64,000 bases of DNA from JAKVCB01 sp965243695 (GTDB lineage Bacteria; Planctomycetota; Planctomycetia; Pirellulales; Lacipirellulaceae). The position numbers were made by a program, and so were the translations under genes. This document shows, in pieces, positions 53,660 to 62,947 of this stretch. A model generated the notes under the pieces. That model saw only the letters and a program-made list of their open reading frames with translations, did no database searches and was not told the origin of the DNA. The stretch is taken from contig CBDEWC010000045.1 of assembly GCA_965243695.1 (NCBI GenBank), forward strand, positions 372,001 through 436,000. Direction: 5' to 3'. How positions within the stretch are numbered: the first letter of the stretch is position 1; each line of letters opens with the position of its first letter.

Positions 53660-54982
53660 ATGAATTCCGCACAGACACCGCAAACAGATCACGAAACCGG
53701 GACGAGTAGCACCGATCAGCAGACCGCTGGTCCCGCAGTGGACGTAGAGGTCACCAAACCGAAGCGGCTACGATCACTGGATGCCTATCGGGGCTTCATT
53801 ATGATCATGCTAGCATCCGCCGGGTTCGGTATCCACTCACTAGCACAGCTTCCAAAAGATGCGCCTGTGTGGCACGAACTCAACTACGAGTTCTGGCAGC
53901 AGCTAAGCTTTCACTTCTACTATCATCCGCCGTGGACCAGTCGGTTCGGCCTGATCGACGTTTCATTTTGGGATCTGATTCAGCCCGCTTTCATGTTTAT
54001 GGTTGGCGTGGCGATGCCGTATTCGTATACGCGGCGTGAAACGCTGGGGCATTCGAAGTGGCGGCGGTTGGCCCATGCCGTATGGCGAGGGTTAGTTCTG
54101 ACGCTAATCGGTGTGTTCCTGACATCGCAGGGAGCGCCGTCAACAAAGTGGGATTTCACAAACGTCCTTTCCCAGATTGGTCTGGGATATATTTTCTTGT
54201 ATCTTCTCATGGGCCGTCACGTTCGCGTGCAATGGGCTGCGTTTGCTATAATTCTCGTCGGGTACTGGATCCTGTTCGAGAGTTACACACCGCCGGCAGA
54301 CTACGACTATGCGGCGGTCAACGCGTCCGGCGAGATGATCTTCGAGGGCCAGTTCGCGTCGTGGTCAAAGAATGCCAACATCGCATCCCAGTTCGATCGA
54401 TGGTTCTTGAACCAATTTCCACGGCCCAACGGCGAGCCGTTTCGCTTTGACCCAGGTGGCTACACGACTCTCAATTTCGTGCCATCGATTGCCACGATGC
54501 TGCTGGGTGTCTTCGCCGGCCAGCTGCTGCGAAGCCACCACAGACCGTGGAATAAGTTCTTGATTCTCATCGCATCCGGAGCGGTGTGCATGGTGCTCGG
54601 GGTGGTCGCCGGGGAACTGATTTGCCCGATCGTCAAGCGAATTTGGACACCATCATGGGTGCTGTTCAGTGGCGGGTGGGTCGTGTGGATGCTAGCCGCT
54701 TTTTACATGGTGTTCGACTTGTTCCCGCTCCGTTGGCTTGCATTTCCGTTAGTGGTGGTTGGCATGAATTCAATCGCCGTATACCTGATGGGCTCGCTCA
54801 TGCACTCGTGGACCCAGAAGATGATCAACATTCATTTCCATGGCCTACTGGTATGGTTCCTTGGTGAGGGGGCACTGGCCGACGACATGTACGGTCGTGT
54901 TGTCGGTCCGACCACGGTACTCGTGATCTTCTGGCTGATTGCACTTTGGATGTACCGACAGAAGTTTTTCATTCGCATATGA
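53660..54982 (+). CDS. HGSNAT/DUF5009-like membrane acyltransferase
   Basis: Polytopic membrane protein, 440 aa, about 10-11 helices, resembling bacterial homologues of heparan-alpha-glucosaminide N-acetyltransferase (DUF5009/YeiB-like). ATG 53660 with AAAGGATC upstream. After a ~35-residue hydrophilic N-terminus comes the hallmark RLRSLDAYRGFIMIMLASAG, then a long loop with WTSRFGLIDVSFWDLIQPAF and FMVGVAMPYSYTRR. The C-terminus has PLVVVGMNSIAVYLMGSLMH. It may acetylate glycans across the membrane; substrate not known. The sulfatase remnant and glycosidase-like genes downstream suggest polysaccharide handling. Confidence 0.82.
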   Translation: MNSAQTPQTDHETGTSSTDQQTAGPAVDVEVTKPKRLRSLDAYRGFIMIMLASAGFGIHSLAQLPKDAPVWHELNYEFWQQLSFHFYYHPPWTSRFGLIDVSFWDLIQPAFMFMVGVAMPYSYTRRETLGHSKWRRLAHAVWRGLVLTLIGVFLTSQGAPSTKWDFTNVLSQIGLGYIFLYLLMGRHVRVQWAAFAIILVGYWILFESYTPPADYDYAAVNASGEMIFEGQFASWSKNANIASQFDRWFLNQFPRPNGEPFRFDPGGYTTLNFVPSIATMLLGVFAGQLLRSHHRPWNKFLILIASGAVCMVLGVVAGELICPIVKRIWTPSWVLFSGGWVVWMLAAFYMVFDLFPLRWLAFPLVVVGMNSIAVYLMGSLMHSWTQKMINIHFHGLLVWFLGEGALADDMYGRVVGPTTVLVIFWLIALWMYRQKFFIRI

Positions 54983-55100
54983 GGTTTTTCCCGTACTGGA
55001 CAGAATCCGTATTGTAACGAGTCATATCTTGTACACTGCTCGCCTGGATATCCGGCTTGCTGTGCCTGGTGCGTGTCGCATTCATGTATAGCGGGCGTGA

Positions 55101-55235
55101 AATCGGACCGAGTACAACGACCTGGCCCAACAGCAGCCCGACCGCGTCACGCGGATGAGCCAGACGTGGCTGGCTTGGGCCGACCGTACCGGCGTTAGTC
55201 AATTACCGTCGTCGAAGCCTAGGCTCAAACCATAA
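55101..55235 (+). pseudogene. Arylsulfatase C-terminal remnant
   Basis: Reading from 55101, 44 codons then TAA: NRTEYNDLAQQQPDRVTRMS followed by QTWLAWADRTGV. This is the usual end of family S1 sulfatases (pattern xELxNLAxxxPxRVxxMxxxWxxWAxR). A stop codon sits immediately upstream in frame (55098-55100) and no sulfatase catalytic CxPSR motif is in the neighbourhood, so only the tail survives. Confidence 0.7.
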
Positions 55236-55240
55236 GGGTG

Positions 55241-55318
55241 GTTAAAATGTATTTTAGTGGTAACGTGGGTTAATTTTAGTGGTAACGTGGGTTAAAATGT
55301 ATTTTAGTGGCAACGTGG
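55241..55318. repeat. Three-copy AT-rich direct repeat
   Basis: GTTAAAATGTATTTTAGTGG + TAACGTGG at 55241-55268, a 22-bp version lacking AAATGT-type bases at 55269-55290, and a 28-bp copy with one change (CAACGTGG) at 55291-55318. The array starts 6 bp after the sulfatase-remnant stop and ends 79 bp before the DUF1559 start. Confidence 0.95.
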
Positions 55319-55397
55319 GATGACGCGGTCAGACGAGTGTGGGGACCCCATTGTCGATCTGCCGCGCACGACACAGCGTGTTGAAGTAGGCCTGGTG

Positions 55398-56408
55398 ATG
55401 GAATCAAAACAGCAGACCGGTTTTACTTTGGTGGAACTCCTGGTGGTGATCGCCATCATCGGCATTCTGATAGCCCTGCTGTTGCCCGCGGTCCAGGCGG
55501 CGCGGGAAGCGGCCCGGCGGTTGCAGTGCATCAATCACCAAAAGCAGTTCGGCCTGGCGCTGCTCAACTACCACGACACCTACGGAATGCTGCCCGTTGG
55601 TCAATACGGGCACAACAACTGGTACCACGAAGGTAAGCGAATGGCTGAAAACAATGCCGGGAATCCGGGGATCTCGGCACATACCATGATCCTGCCGTTT
55701 CACGAGCAGATGGGCATCTTTGAGAATTACGACTTTGGCGTCGGCCAGAACCATCGCTACAACCGTCATGTTGTGGGGATGCAGATTCCCGAATATCAAT
55801 GTCCCACCGACGACTCCGGTGGTCGACAAGCCCACTCGCAATACTCCCGCTCCAATTTGGTCGTTTGCTTCGGCTCCAGGACGATGGCCACAAGGGCTGG
55901 CGGCGCGCTCTACGCGCTGCCAATCGATCTCACCACCGACGGGGCGTTTCAAGTTGGAGGTGGTCCGCATACGGAGTCGATCCGCACGCTGGCGGATCTC
56001 CAAGACGGAACATCCAAGACTGTTTTGGCCAGCGAAGTCCTCAGTGGTAAGGTTGACGAGGTTCTTCCCAGCGGCACGTGGGACAGCCGGGGCCTGTGGT
56101 CTTGGGCTGGGATGGGGGCGTGTTGTTACACCCATCGCAACACGCCCAACAGCAGCGTTGGCGACGCCATGTATGCCAACTTTGGACAGGATGTGGGTTG
56201 CACTGCCGGACCCGACATGCCCTGCGACAATACTCACGGCACCCGGCACGACCGGTTCCATGCCGCCGCCCGCAGCGGGCATCCGGGCGGGGTAAACGCC
56301 GTTTTCGCTGACGGGCACGTAATCTTCGCCAGCGACACAATCGACCTGGTTATCTGGCAGCGGCTGGCCGCGATCGACGATGGTGAGGTGATCCCCGGGA
56401 ATTTCTGA
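55398..56408 (+). CDS. DUF1559 (pilin-like N-terminus) protein
   Basis: A 336-aa member of the large planctomycete DUF1559 family. ATG 55398 gives a prepilin-type leader: short basic/polar start, then GFTLVELLVVIAIIGILIAL, as in type II/IV pseudopilins, then REAARRLQCINHQKQFGLAL. The C-terminal family motif (H-x-G-DG type) appears in RSGHPGGVNAVFADGHVIFA. Likely exported and membrane-anchored; the biological role of the family is unknown. Its last 162 bp plus 4 bp beyond the stop are duplicated at 63379-63544. Confidence 0.93.
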   Translation: MESKQQTGFTLVELLVVIAIIGILIALLLPAVQAAREAARRLQCINHQKQFGLALLNYHDTYGMLPVGQYGHNNWYHEGKRMAENNAGNPGISAHTMILPFHEQMGIFENYDFGVGQNHRYNRHVVGMQIPEYQCPTDDSGGRQAHSQYSRSNLVVCFGSRTMATRAGGALYALPIDLTTDGAFQVGGGPHTESIRTLADLQDGTSKTVLASEVLSGKVDEVLPSGTWDSRGLWSWAGMGACCYTHRNTPNSSVGDAMYANFGQDVGCTAGPDMPCDNTHGTRHDRFHAAARSGHPGGVNAVFADGHVIFASDTIDLVIWQRLAAIDDGEVIPGNF

Positions 56409-56412
56409 CGCC
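56247..56412 (+). repeat. 166-bp direct repeat, copy 1 (DUF1559 3' end)
   Basis: Matches 63379-63544 with no gaps and 8 mismatches, same orientation, offset 7,132 bp. It lies in the 3' end of the intact DUF1559 gene. Confidence 0.95.
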
Positions 56413-56591
56413 GGGCATCTGTCAGTTGCTTGACTGGTATCCTGTCAAGTTCCAGCGTAGAAGACGATCTTGACTGTTTGATCTCGCCTGCAAATGGTAA
56501 ATTAACAAAAGATGAATCTTTGGGACCTTTTCAACCTGGACCGACCTTCACCTTCCAACATCGGTAATGACGTTGAAAGGAGGGATTCGAC

Positions 56592-58280
56592 ATGAGACCT
56601 GATAGAATGCTGCTGGCGCGGGGTTTTGCGGGGTTGCTCGTCATCATACTCGGCGGTGCACCGATGGCGTATGGGGTGGATGGAGCGGCTCCTTCTCGGG
56701 AGAGCGCCGAGATGGCGCGCATGCGACAGGAAGCGAAGTGGCGGCAGCGCCGCCTTATCTTCAATAACGACGGCAACGATATATCCTCCGGGCCGCACGA
56801 GAACCCGGAACGCTTCCTTTCCGATCGCATCGTCCCGGCCCTGGGCACCCAGGTAGACACGGTCTTCTACTGCACGGGAGTGTCGACCCTTTTCCAGCAC
56901 GACACAAACGTCGCCGAGCGCTTCGACGATCTGCAAGAGCAAATGAACTTCAAACATCTCAGGCCGATCAACAGGCACGCCAACATGCGCATGCTGCGCA
57001 AGGCCGGCTGCGACGCCCTGTCGTTGGTAACCCAGCGCGTGCATGAGGCGGGCCTGGAGGTCTTCTGGACCCATCGGATCAACGACATCCACGATAGCTT
57101 CACCGACTCGGTCCTCTGCAACTGGAAACGCGAGAATCCGCAGTACATGATGGGCACGCCGGAAGATATCAAACGGTATGAGGTCACCGATCCCCGACAC
57201 ATGTGGTCGACGCTTGACTTCGAGAAGCCCGAGGTGCTGGACTACCTGTATCGGATCACCGAAGAGGTTTGCCAGCGCTATGACGTTGACGGGGTCGAAC
57301 TCGACTACTTTCGGCACCCATTGTTCTTCCGACCGAACCTGGAGTACAAGCCGGCCACCCCTGCGCAGGTCGAGATCATGACCAACTTCCAGCGGCGCCT
57401 GCGCGAGATGGCCTATCGGGAAGGAAGCCGTCGGGGGCGTCCCATCCTCGTCGCCACGCACGTGCCCATGAGCCGGGAGCGGTGCCTGCACGTGGGAATC
57501 GACCTGGAGCGCTGGCTGCGGGACGATCTTGTCGACATACTGGTCATCGGCAGTGGGTACCAGCCTCTCAGTATGCCTTCGGGAGACCTGGCCGAATTCG
57601 GTCACGTGCACGATGTGCCGGTATATCCGAACATCAGCGCTTCGGGAATGCGGCAGTGGGGTAAGCGCATCGAGCCCTGGCGCGCGGCCGCCTCAAATAT
57701 ATGGCAGGCCGGCGCCGACGGAATCAACCTCTTCAACTGGTTCCCCGCAGACTCCTTCGAACAGGACACGTTTTCCTTTCCTGATCAGGCCCAGGGGACC
57801 GACGCAGAAGTGGAGAAGAAACATCCCATCTTGATGACACTCGGTGATCCGAAGACGCTTGCCGGACTCGACAAAGTGTTCGGCATAGACAATGCCAAGG
57901 AAGACTACGGTTGTCTCGAGCAGGGAGTCGTGCAGTCGCAGATCCTGCCCGTGGCTCTGGACTCCGCCGGCAAGCCGCGAGAGGTGAACCTACCTGTCGG
58001 CGACGACATTGCAGCGGCGGCCGCGAACGGCAATCTGAAGAGCGCGACCTTGCGTGTGCAGTTCGTTTCGCGCGTCCCCGGCGACAACGTGGAATTGGTT
58101 TTCAATGGCGAGGTGGTGGCGCCGAAAAGCGAGGTCTCGGAAGACGGCTGGGTCACGTATCGGCCCGGGCAGTACCGCGTCGGCGACAATACCCTCTCGT
58201 TTCGGGTGACCGCGGGAGACCCGGCAAGAGAAAAGGAACTCAGCGTCCAGTCCGTGGAACTGCACATAGCCTATCGATAG
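56592..58280 (+). CDS. Exported glycoside-hydrolase-like protein A
   Basis: A 562-aa predicted secreted protein. Strong GAAAGGAGGG precedes ATG 56592; signal peptide MLLARGFAGLLVIILGGAPM, cleavage near AYG. A TIM-barrel-like domain spans about 50-400, with GLEVFWTHRINDIHDSF and the probable active-site strand DVDGVELDYFRHP (about 233-245), similar to GHL-type/family-10-like glycosidases. C-terminal ~100 residues form a beta-sandwich-like module (LRVQFVSRVPGDNVELVF). It is a paralogue of the next gene: both share VDGxExDYxR and the later W-x(4)-LVD block. Substrate unknown. Confidence 0.8.
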   Translation: MRPDRMLLARGFAGLLVIILGGAPMAYGVDGAAPSRESAEMARMRQEAKWRQRRLIFNNDGNDISSGPHENPERFLSDRIVPALGTQVDTVFYCTGVSTLFQHDTNVAERFDDLQEQMNFKHLRPINRHANMRMLRKAGCDALSLVTQRVHEAGLEVFWTHRINDIHDSFTDSVLCNWKRENPQYMMGTPEDIKRYEVTDPRHMWSTLDFEKPEVLDYLYRITEEVCQRYDVDGVELDYFRHPLFFRPNLEYKPATPAQVEIMTNFQRRLREMAYREGSRRGRPILVATHVPMSRERCLHVGIDLERWLRDDLVDILVIGSGYQPLSMPSGDLAEFGHVHDVPVYPNISASGMRQWGKRIEPWRAAASNIWQAGADGINLFNWFPADSFEQDTFSFPDQAQGTDAEVEKKHPILMTLGDPKTLAGLDKVFGIDNAKEDYGCLEQGVVQSQILPVALDSAGKPREVNLPVGDDIAAAAANGNLKSATLRVQFVSRVPGDNVELVFNGEVVAPKSEVSEDGWVTYRPGQYRVGDNTLSFRVTAGDPAREKELSVQSVELHIAYR

Positions 58281-58323
58281 TCAACATATTCGGTGCTTCC
58301 GCTAAGAGAAACGACAGAATTAG

Positions 58324-59988
58324 ATGGCCATAAAGAGACGAAACTTACCCCTGATTTTGCTGGGAGCCTTTTGGTTGGCAGTGGGCTGCGGATACGCCTG
58401 TGCCGACGAGGAACCTGGGGCGGACCAAACGCGCGAGGGTCGCGTCGTTCACGTCTGGGATGGATGTACGATGTGGTTGACCATCCTGGATCAACGCGGC
58501 GGTGCCCCGAATCCCGACATCCCGCGAGCTACAGCCCAGTACAGCCAGCGGATCCTGGAAGAGATGCTCGACGAAGAAGCAGCGGCCCATGTCGATGCGA
58601 TCGCCTATTGTCTCTTCACCGCGTTTTGGAGTGACTTGCCTGATTCGAAGATAACCGACCTTTTTCCTTGGCGTCCGGCGGGAATGGATGAAGCAGGCAT
58701 CGACACGTTGAAGGTCTTGATTGACCGTTGTCACCACCACAACATGAAGTTCATCGCCGACATACGCATGAACGACCGGCACGGCGTGCCCCCGAATGGG
58801 ATCGCGAAAGACCATCCCGAATGGGCCTTGTTTGGGGGAGCGTATGATTATGCTCTGGAGCCCGTTCGTCAGGCCATGCTGGATTTCAATCGGGAGGTGC
58901 TCGATAGCTACGAGGTGGACGGCATCGAATACGACTACATGCGGTGGTGCCACATGTTTAAGCTGGGCGAGGGAAAAAAGAACGCTCACCTGCTGACCGA
59001 TTTTACCCGAAAAACACGTAAGCAGTTGGACGAGGCGGCCAGGCGTCGAGGGTGCGACCGATTGGAATTTGGCGTGCGGGTGCCCCAAAGCATCGAGGAG
59101 TGCGATTATCTCGGCTTTGACGTGGCCACCTGGATCAAGGAAGGCCTGGTCGATTTTGTGGTGCCCTCGGATTTCATGCACATCGACATGAACATGAAGA
59201 CAGACGACTTTGTGAAGCTGGCCGAGGGAACAAGCTGCGAGATCTATCCCGCCATTCACAACCGGATCTCGATGGACGGGCCGAATGAGCATTATCGGCT
59301 GATGAATCTGGCGAACATGCGGGCCGCGGCACAGAACTTCTATGGCTTCGGTGCCGATGGGGTCTCTCCTTACAACTATCAATTCGCCTTCGAGAGACGC
59401 GGCGCAGCACACCGCTCATCGGCCTATGCCGCCACCATGTGGCCGGCTGCGTTGGGCTGGCTGCGGGAACTGCGCTATCCGGACGAGGTCGGCGAGCGGG
59501 ATCGCCATTACCTTTTTTATTCGGTCTTCGGCGATCCGTCACACAAGGCGCCCACCGGTTTCGCCAACGATGAGAACATCTACCTCGACCGGTCCCGGCC
59601 TGGCCAGGACGGAAGCCGGAGATTTCGCATGGCGGAGGATTTCGGCAACCCCCACCTGCGCACGACCATGCAATTCAAGGCGATTGGCCTGGCAGACGAC
59701 GACAAGCTGGAAATTCTGATCAACGGAAAGCAGGTCCCGGTCGACTACATCACGCGCGTCGAGGACAAGAACGGTCAGAATATGTACGAAGGCGATCCGT
59801 TGCCTCCATTCCACTTGTACGTCATCGACATGAATTGGGAGACGACTGGCCGCGCGCAACCCCTCGTCTTCGGTGATAACGAACTGGCGGTGCGCCTCGT
59901 ACCGACTGAAGCCAACAATGAAGGCAAGGTGAGCATCGAGGAACTGGAGTGCTACGTTTACGTGAGAAAACCGAAACCGCCACGATGA
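58324..59988 (+). CDS. Exported glycoside-hydrolase-like protein B
   Basis: A 554-aa paralogue of protein A, 43 bp downstream, so one transcript is likely. Signal peptide or lipoprotein-like start (LPLILLGAFWLAVGCGYACA; Cys at LAVGC could be a lipobox). Barrel features: CHHHNMKFIADIRMNDRHG, YEVDGIEYDYMRWCHMFKLG, GFDVATWIKEGLVDFVVPSD. The C-terminal module resembles that of A (KLEILINGKQVPVDYIT). Only a weak ribosome-binding site (AAGAGA, distant) is seen. Catalytic acids are presumed Glu and Asp of the DGIEYD strand. Confidence 0.8.
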   Translation: MAIKRRNLPLILLGAFWLAVGCGYACADEEPGADQTREGRVVHVWDGCTMWLTILDQRGGAPNPDIPRATAQYSQRILEEMLDEEAAAHVDAIAYCLFTAFWSDLPDSKITDLFPWRPAGMDEAGIDTLKVLIDRCHHHNMKFIADIRMNDRHGVPPNGIAKDHPEWALFGGAYDYALEPVRQAMLDFNREVLDSYEVDGIEYDYMRWCHMFKLGEGKKNAHLLTDFTRKTRKQLDEAARRRGCDRLEFGVRVPQSIEECDYLGFDVATWIKEGLVDFVVPSDFMHIDMNMKTDDFVKLAEGTSCEIYPAIHNRISMDGPNEHYRLMNLANMRAAAQNFYGFGADGVSPYNYQFAFERRGAAHRSSAYAATMWPAALGWLRELRYPDEVGERDRHYLFYSVFGDPSHKAPTGFANDENIYLDRSRPGQDGSRRFRMAEDFGNPHLRTTMQFKAIGLADDDKLEILINGKQVPVDYITRVEDKNGQNMYEGDPLPPFHLYVIDMNWETTGRAQPLVFGDNELAVRLVPTEANNEGKVSIEELECYVYVRKPKPPR

Positions 59989-60182
59989 ATGGCTTGGATG
60001 ACGAGGCTCTTCGCTTAGCAAGGTAAACCTCCAAGCGGTGTTTATTGGCCATTCGTCCTCGTAATCGATTGAATCGAGAACGAGGAGAAGGACGAAATCA
60101 ACCAAAACCGTGTACAAGCCAGTGAACAAAAATCAAAATATCTTCTCACTTTACGAGGAGAGAATCTTTTAGGCATAAAGAG
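59989..60182. other. Short gap, nothing recognised
   Basis: Between protein B and a decayed ORF; AT content rises and no frame is protein-like. Confidence 0.35.
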
Positions 60183-60375
60183 GTGACCGATGTTGACGCG
60201 AGTCGCAAGGTTGAATTGAAACTTCTCCGTCCAGAAGAAACTAACGAGCCTACTGTTCTGGATGGTCTGAAGTTGTTTCCTTCAAATAGACGCCGCTGCC
60301 GGCACAGTGACCAACTACGGCACCAGCAAGACGCCCTGCATTGTTCACGACACGCATCTGCCAATTGATTTCTAG
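60183..60375 (+). pseudogene. Short decayed ORF
   Basis: From GTG 60183 a frame reads TDVDASRKVELKLLRPEETN followed by EPTVLDGLKLFPSN. Near 60285 the protein-like reading moves to another frame (QIDAAAGTVTNYGTSKTPCI and on to a TAG at 60373). A single frameshift would join the two into one ~60-residue tail. Family not recognised. Confidence 0.35.
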
Positions 60376-60427
60376 CAAGACCCCGAGGACGAGGGCGACA
60401 TCCTCCCAAGTCAAAGGAGATATGACG

Positions 60428-62704
60428 ATGTCAAAGAGACCCTGGATACATTGGTGGTTGTGCTTCGCCGTTTTGTTGACAAGCCATTCGGTTCTTTCCG
60501 CAGATGGAACGGAGGAAGTCAAGGAATCCTGGCGGACCGATTTCGAGGGAGGCAATACGAATGGTGCCAACGCACCCGTCTTCATCACTGGGAGTTCGAA
60601 AGAACCTCAGTCCGATCGCCTGATCTTTCGTTCAGAGGAAGGGGTGATCACCCTGGGGGGACAGTTCCGTACGTCAGGCGAAAGCGCAGAACTGGCGTGG
60701 TCGGAACTTAAGAACCTGTCGCTCCAGAAGAATCCCGTGCTGGAAATCCGCTATCGGATTCCGCCTTCAGAGTCGAGGGTTCACATCGAGGTTCAGCCGA
60801 CGTTTATTTCTGCCGGCGGTGAGAAGAGAACGAGCTACCTCGACGTCCATCGCGAGTCTGATCAGTGGCATACGAAGGCCTTGCGCCTGGCGGGCGATGA
60901 GCCACTACCCAAGGAATGGCGACCGCAAACGTTGGTTGGCCTGTCGATCCGCGTCCATTCCGTCCGCCCGGGGGAAGTCGTATTTGACTGGGTGCGATTG
61001 CGTGAACGTAACACGGAGGAAATCCGCCGCGAAGAAGGATGGCGTGCGTTGGTGCGTGGCGGGCCGCCGGCTGAACCGGAATTCCTGGGAGAGTTCTTTC
61101 CTTTCGGGGTGTATGACGATCAGCCCGATGTCGCTGGACACCCAATCACGTACCGACAGTCCTTTGAAGTGATGGCTCGGCATCACCTGAATTATAAACA
61201 AGCAGGCCACATATATGTACAACCTGATCCCGATGGCGGCCTGACGGCTGGACCGGTGATCAAGGCTGCCGAGCAGACCGGCATGCGTATGAGCGCACGC
61301 GTGCGACCCGTCCTGGAATGTTTTGGAAGAGAAGGCGTCGATGCGGCCCGCGTCTGGGTCAAGCCATCCGTCGACGCCATCGGCAATAGCCCAGTAGTGA
61401 TCGGTTATGACATCGGCGACGAACGATTGCTTACGGATCTTTGGGCGGCGGCCGGATCGATCCGGATACTGGAGCAGCTTGACCCGACGCGCTTCACCTC
61501 ACTGTGCTTTTTTCACCCGGAGCAAATTCAGGCGTATAAACCGTACCTATGCCTGTACCTCTGCGATATCTACCCATTGGGACGCGGCCGACAGGCTGAG
61601 TATTTGTATGAATGGTGCTATGATTTAGCGAAGCAAACAGACAACAAGCGTCATTGGGTGATTCTTCAGACGTTTGGCGATATCCGTTCGCGGCGGAGTG
61701 GCGCACATGGCGGGTGGATTCTTCCCAATCTCGCCGAGCTTCGACTTATGACATTTGGGTCGATCGCAGGTGGCGCACGCGGCATCATTTATTACGGATT
61801 CAACAGCGATCACGCTGATTTGCCTTTGGATCAATGGACGAATCCGCGAAACGATCTTCTTGAAGAGATCTCTCGACTCGGCGAACGGCTGATACCGATT
61901 GGCAGGCGTCTGCTTGACGCCGAGGTGGACTTTGAGACCGTGGTGAAAAACGACAATGCAGACAATATGATTGTCGGCGTACTTCATTCGGCGAAGCGGA
62001 ACGTCAATTATCTCGTTATCGTCAATAAGAATCTCAAAACCCCCGAGTCCGCTACCATCGAGTTGCCCTCTGCATGGCGGGACCGAAAGGTCCTGGATCT
62101 GACAAGCCTGACAGAGACTTCTAATCGCCTGCAGGTCTCATTATCTCCCGGCGATGGCCAAATTCATATGATTGGTTCTAGAGCGCAATGCCGCATTGAA
62201 GCCAATGCTGTTGTATCTAATCGGATCGAAGAGCGCTTGCGAGTTATGTTGCCGGATTTGTCAACTGCCAAGAGCTGGGAATTGGACGTCTCGCAAGTAT
62301 TGCACCATCGTGAAGCTGCAGAGAAGGTCGTTACGCTAGGAGCGAACCTGGACGTTGGCGTGGAACACGCCCGTAGAGCAGGCGAACTGGTCGCGGCCCT
62401 GCTGGCTGCAAGTGAGCCGTATGCCGGCATCAGATCACAGCTTGATCGAACCGGCCAGCGGATGGGCGAGGTTGAGCCTGCCATGTGGGAAGACAACCCC
62501 GATCCTGAAATCGTCAACATCATGGCCCCGTTTCGCGATCGTTATTGGCAATTACACGCTCGCTGGGCTGAGGCCTACGGGTTGCTGCTTGGGGGGCAAC
62601 GAGACAACCTGCTGTCGCGCGTCGAAAGCCTTGCTTCGGAGAGCAAAACACTCTTGTCAGAAGTTCGTGCAACACTGGCCGATCGCCCATTGCACCCAAA
62701 TTGA
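60428..62704 (+). CDS. Large exported glycoside-hydrolase-like protein C
   Basis: A 758-aa secreted protein. ATG 60428 is chosen because AAAGGAGA ends 8 nt upstream, whereas ATG 60422 abuts it. Signal peptide WLCFAVLLTSHSVLSA. Order: N-terminal jelly-roll-like carbohydrate-binding region (about 30-190, WRTDFEGGNTNGANAPVFIT), barrel (about 210-520) with GEFFPFGVYDDQPDVAG, PVVIGYDIGDERLLTDLW and MTFGSIAGGARGIIYYGFNSD, typical of GH42-like folds, a beta region, and a helical C-terminus (590-758). Probable substrate a polysaccharide; family number not determined. Same direction as A and B. Confidence 0.78.
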   Translation: MSKRPWIHWWLCFAVLLTSHSVLSADGTEEVKESWRTDFEGGNTNGANAPVFITGSSKEPQSDRLIFRSEEGVITLGGQFRTSGESAELAWSELKNLSLQKNPVLEIRYRIPPSESRVHIEVQPTFISAGGEKRTSYLDVHRESDQWHTKALRLAGDEPLPKEWRPQTLVGLSIRVHSVRPGEVVFDWVRLRERNTEEIRREEGWRALVRGGPPAEPEFLGEFFPFGVYDDQPDVAGHPITYRQSFEVMARHHLNYKQAGHIYVQPDPDGGLTAGPVIKAAEQTGMRMSARVRPVLECFGREGVDAARVWVKPSVDAIGNSPVVIGYDIGDERLLTDLWAAAGSIRILEQLDPTRFTSLCFFHPEQIQAYKPYLCLYLCDIYPLGRGRQAEYLYEWCYDLAKQTDNKRHWVILQTFGDIRSRRSGAHGGWILPNLAELRLMTFGSIAGGARGIIYYGFNSDHADLPLDQWTNPRNDLLEEISRLGERLIPIGRRLLDAEVDFETVVKNDNADNMIVGVLHSAKRNVNYLVIVNKNLKTPESATIELPSAWRDRKVLDLTSLTETSNRLQVSLSPGDGQIHMIGSRAQCRIEANAVVSNRIEERLRVMLPDLSTAKSWELDVSQVLHHREAAEKVVTLGANLDVGVEHARRAGELVAALLAASEPYAGIRSQLDRTGQRMGEVEPAMWEDNPDPEIVNIMAPFRDRYWQLHARWAEAYGLLLGGQRDNLLSRVESLASESKTLLSEVRATLADRPLHPN

Positions 62705-62947
62705 CGTTACGCGATGGCAGTTCAAGCGGAACCGTTCTACCGTGACCAATACTCTTTCAAATCGATTGGCCTAAATCCTTACGGAACTTACGCGGGTTTG
62801 ATTTGAATAAACGACCGCCGCCTGCACATCGTCAGCAGCACAGGGGCTGCGAGAATCGAGTCTGAACGAGGCCGGCAGGTGAACGACAGCCCGGCAATTG
62901 AAAGCCTGTCCGCGCGCCGTAACATCCCATGCCGGATCGAATCCGGT
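62705..62947. other. Non-coding gap, nothing recognised
   Basis: No hairpin with a T-run follows the protein C stop, so no terminator could be placed. No protein-like frame is seen. Confidence 0.35.

Noticed and set aside
55404..56318. 304-codon antisense frame over DUF1559
   Set aside because: The sense strand encodes a clear DUF1559 protein; the antisense frame has no signals.
56502..59412. Long antisense frames opposite the glycosidase-like genes (369 and 355 codons)
   Set aside because: They mirror the third-position G+C bias of the sense genes and lack start signals or recognisable motifs.
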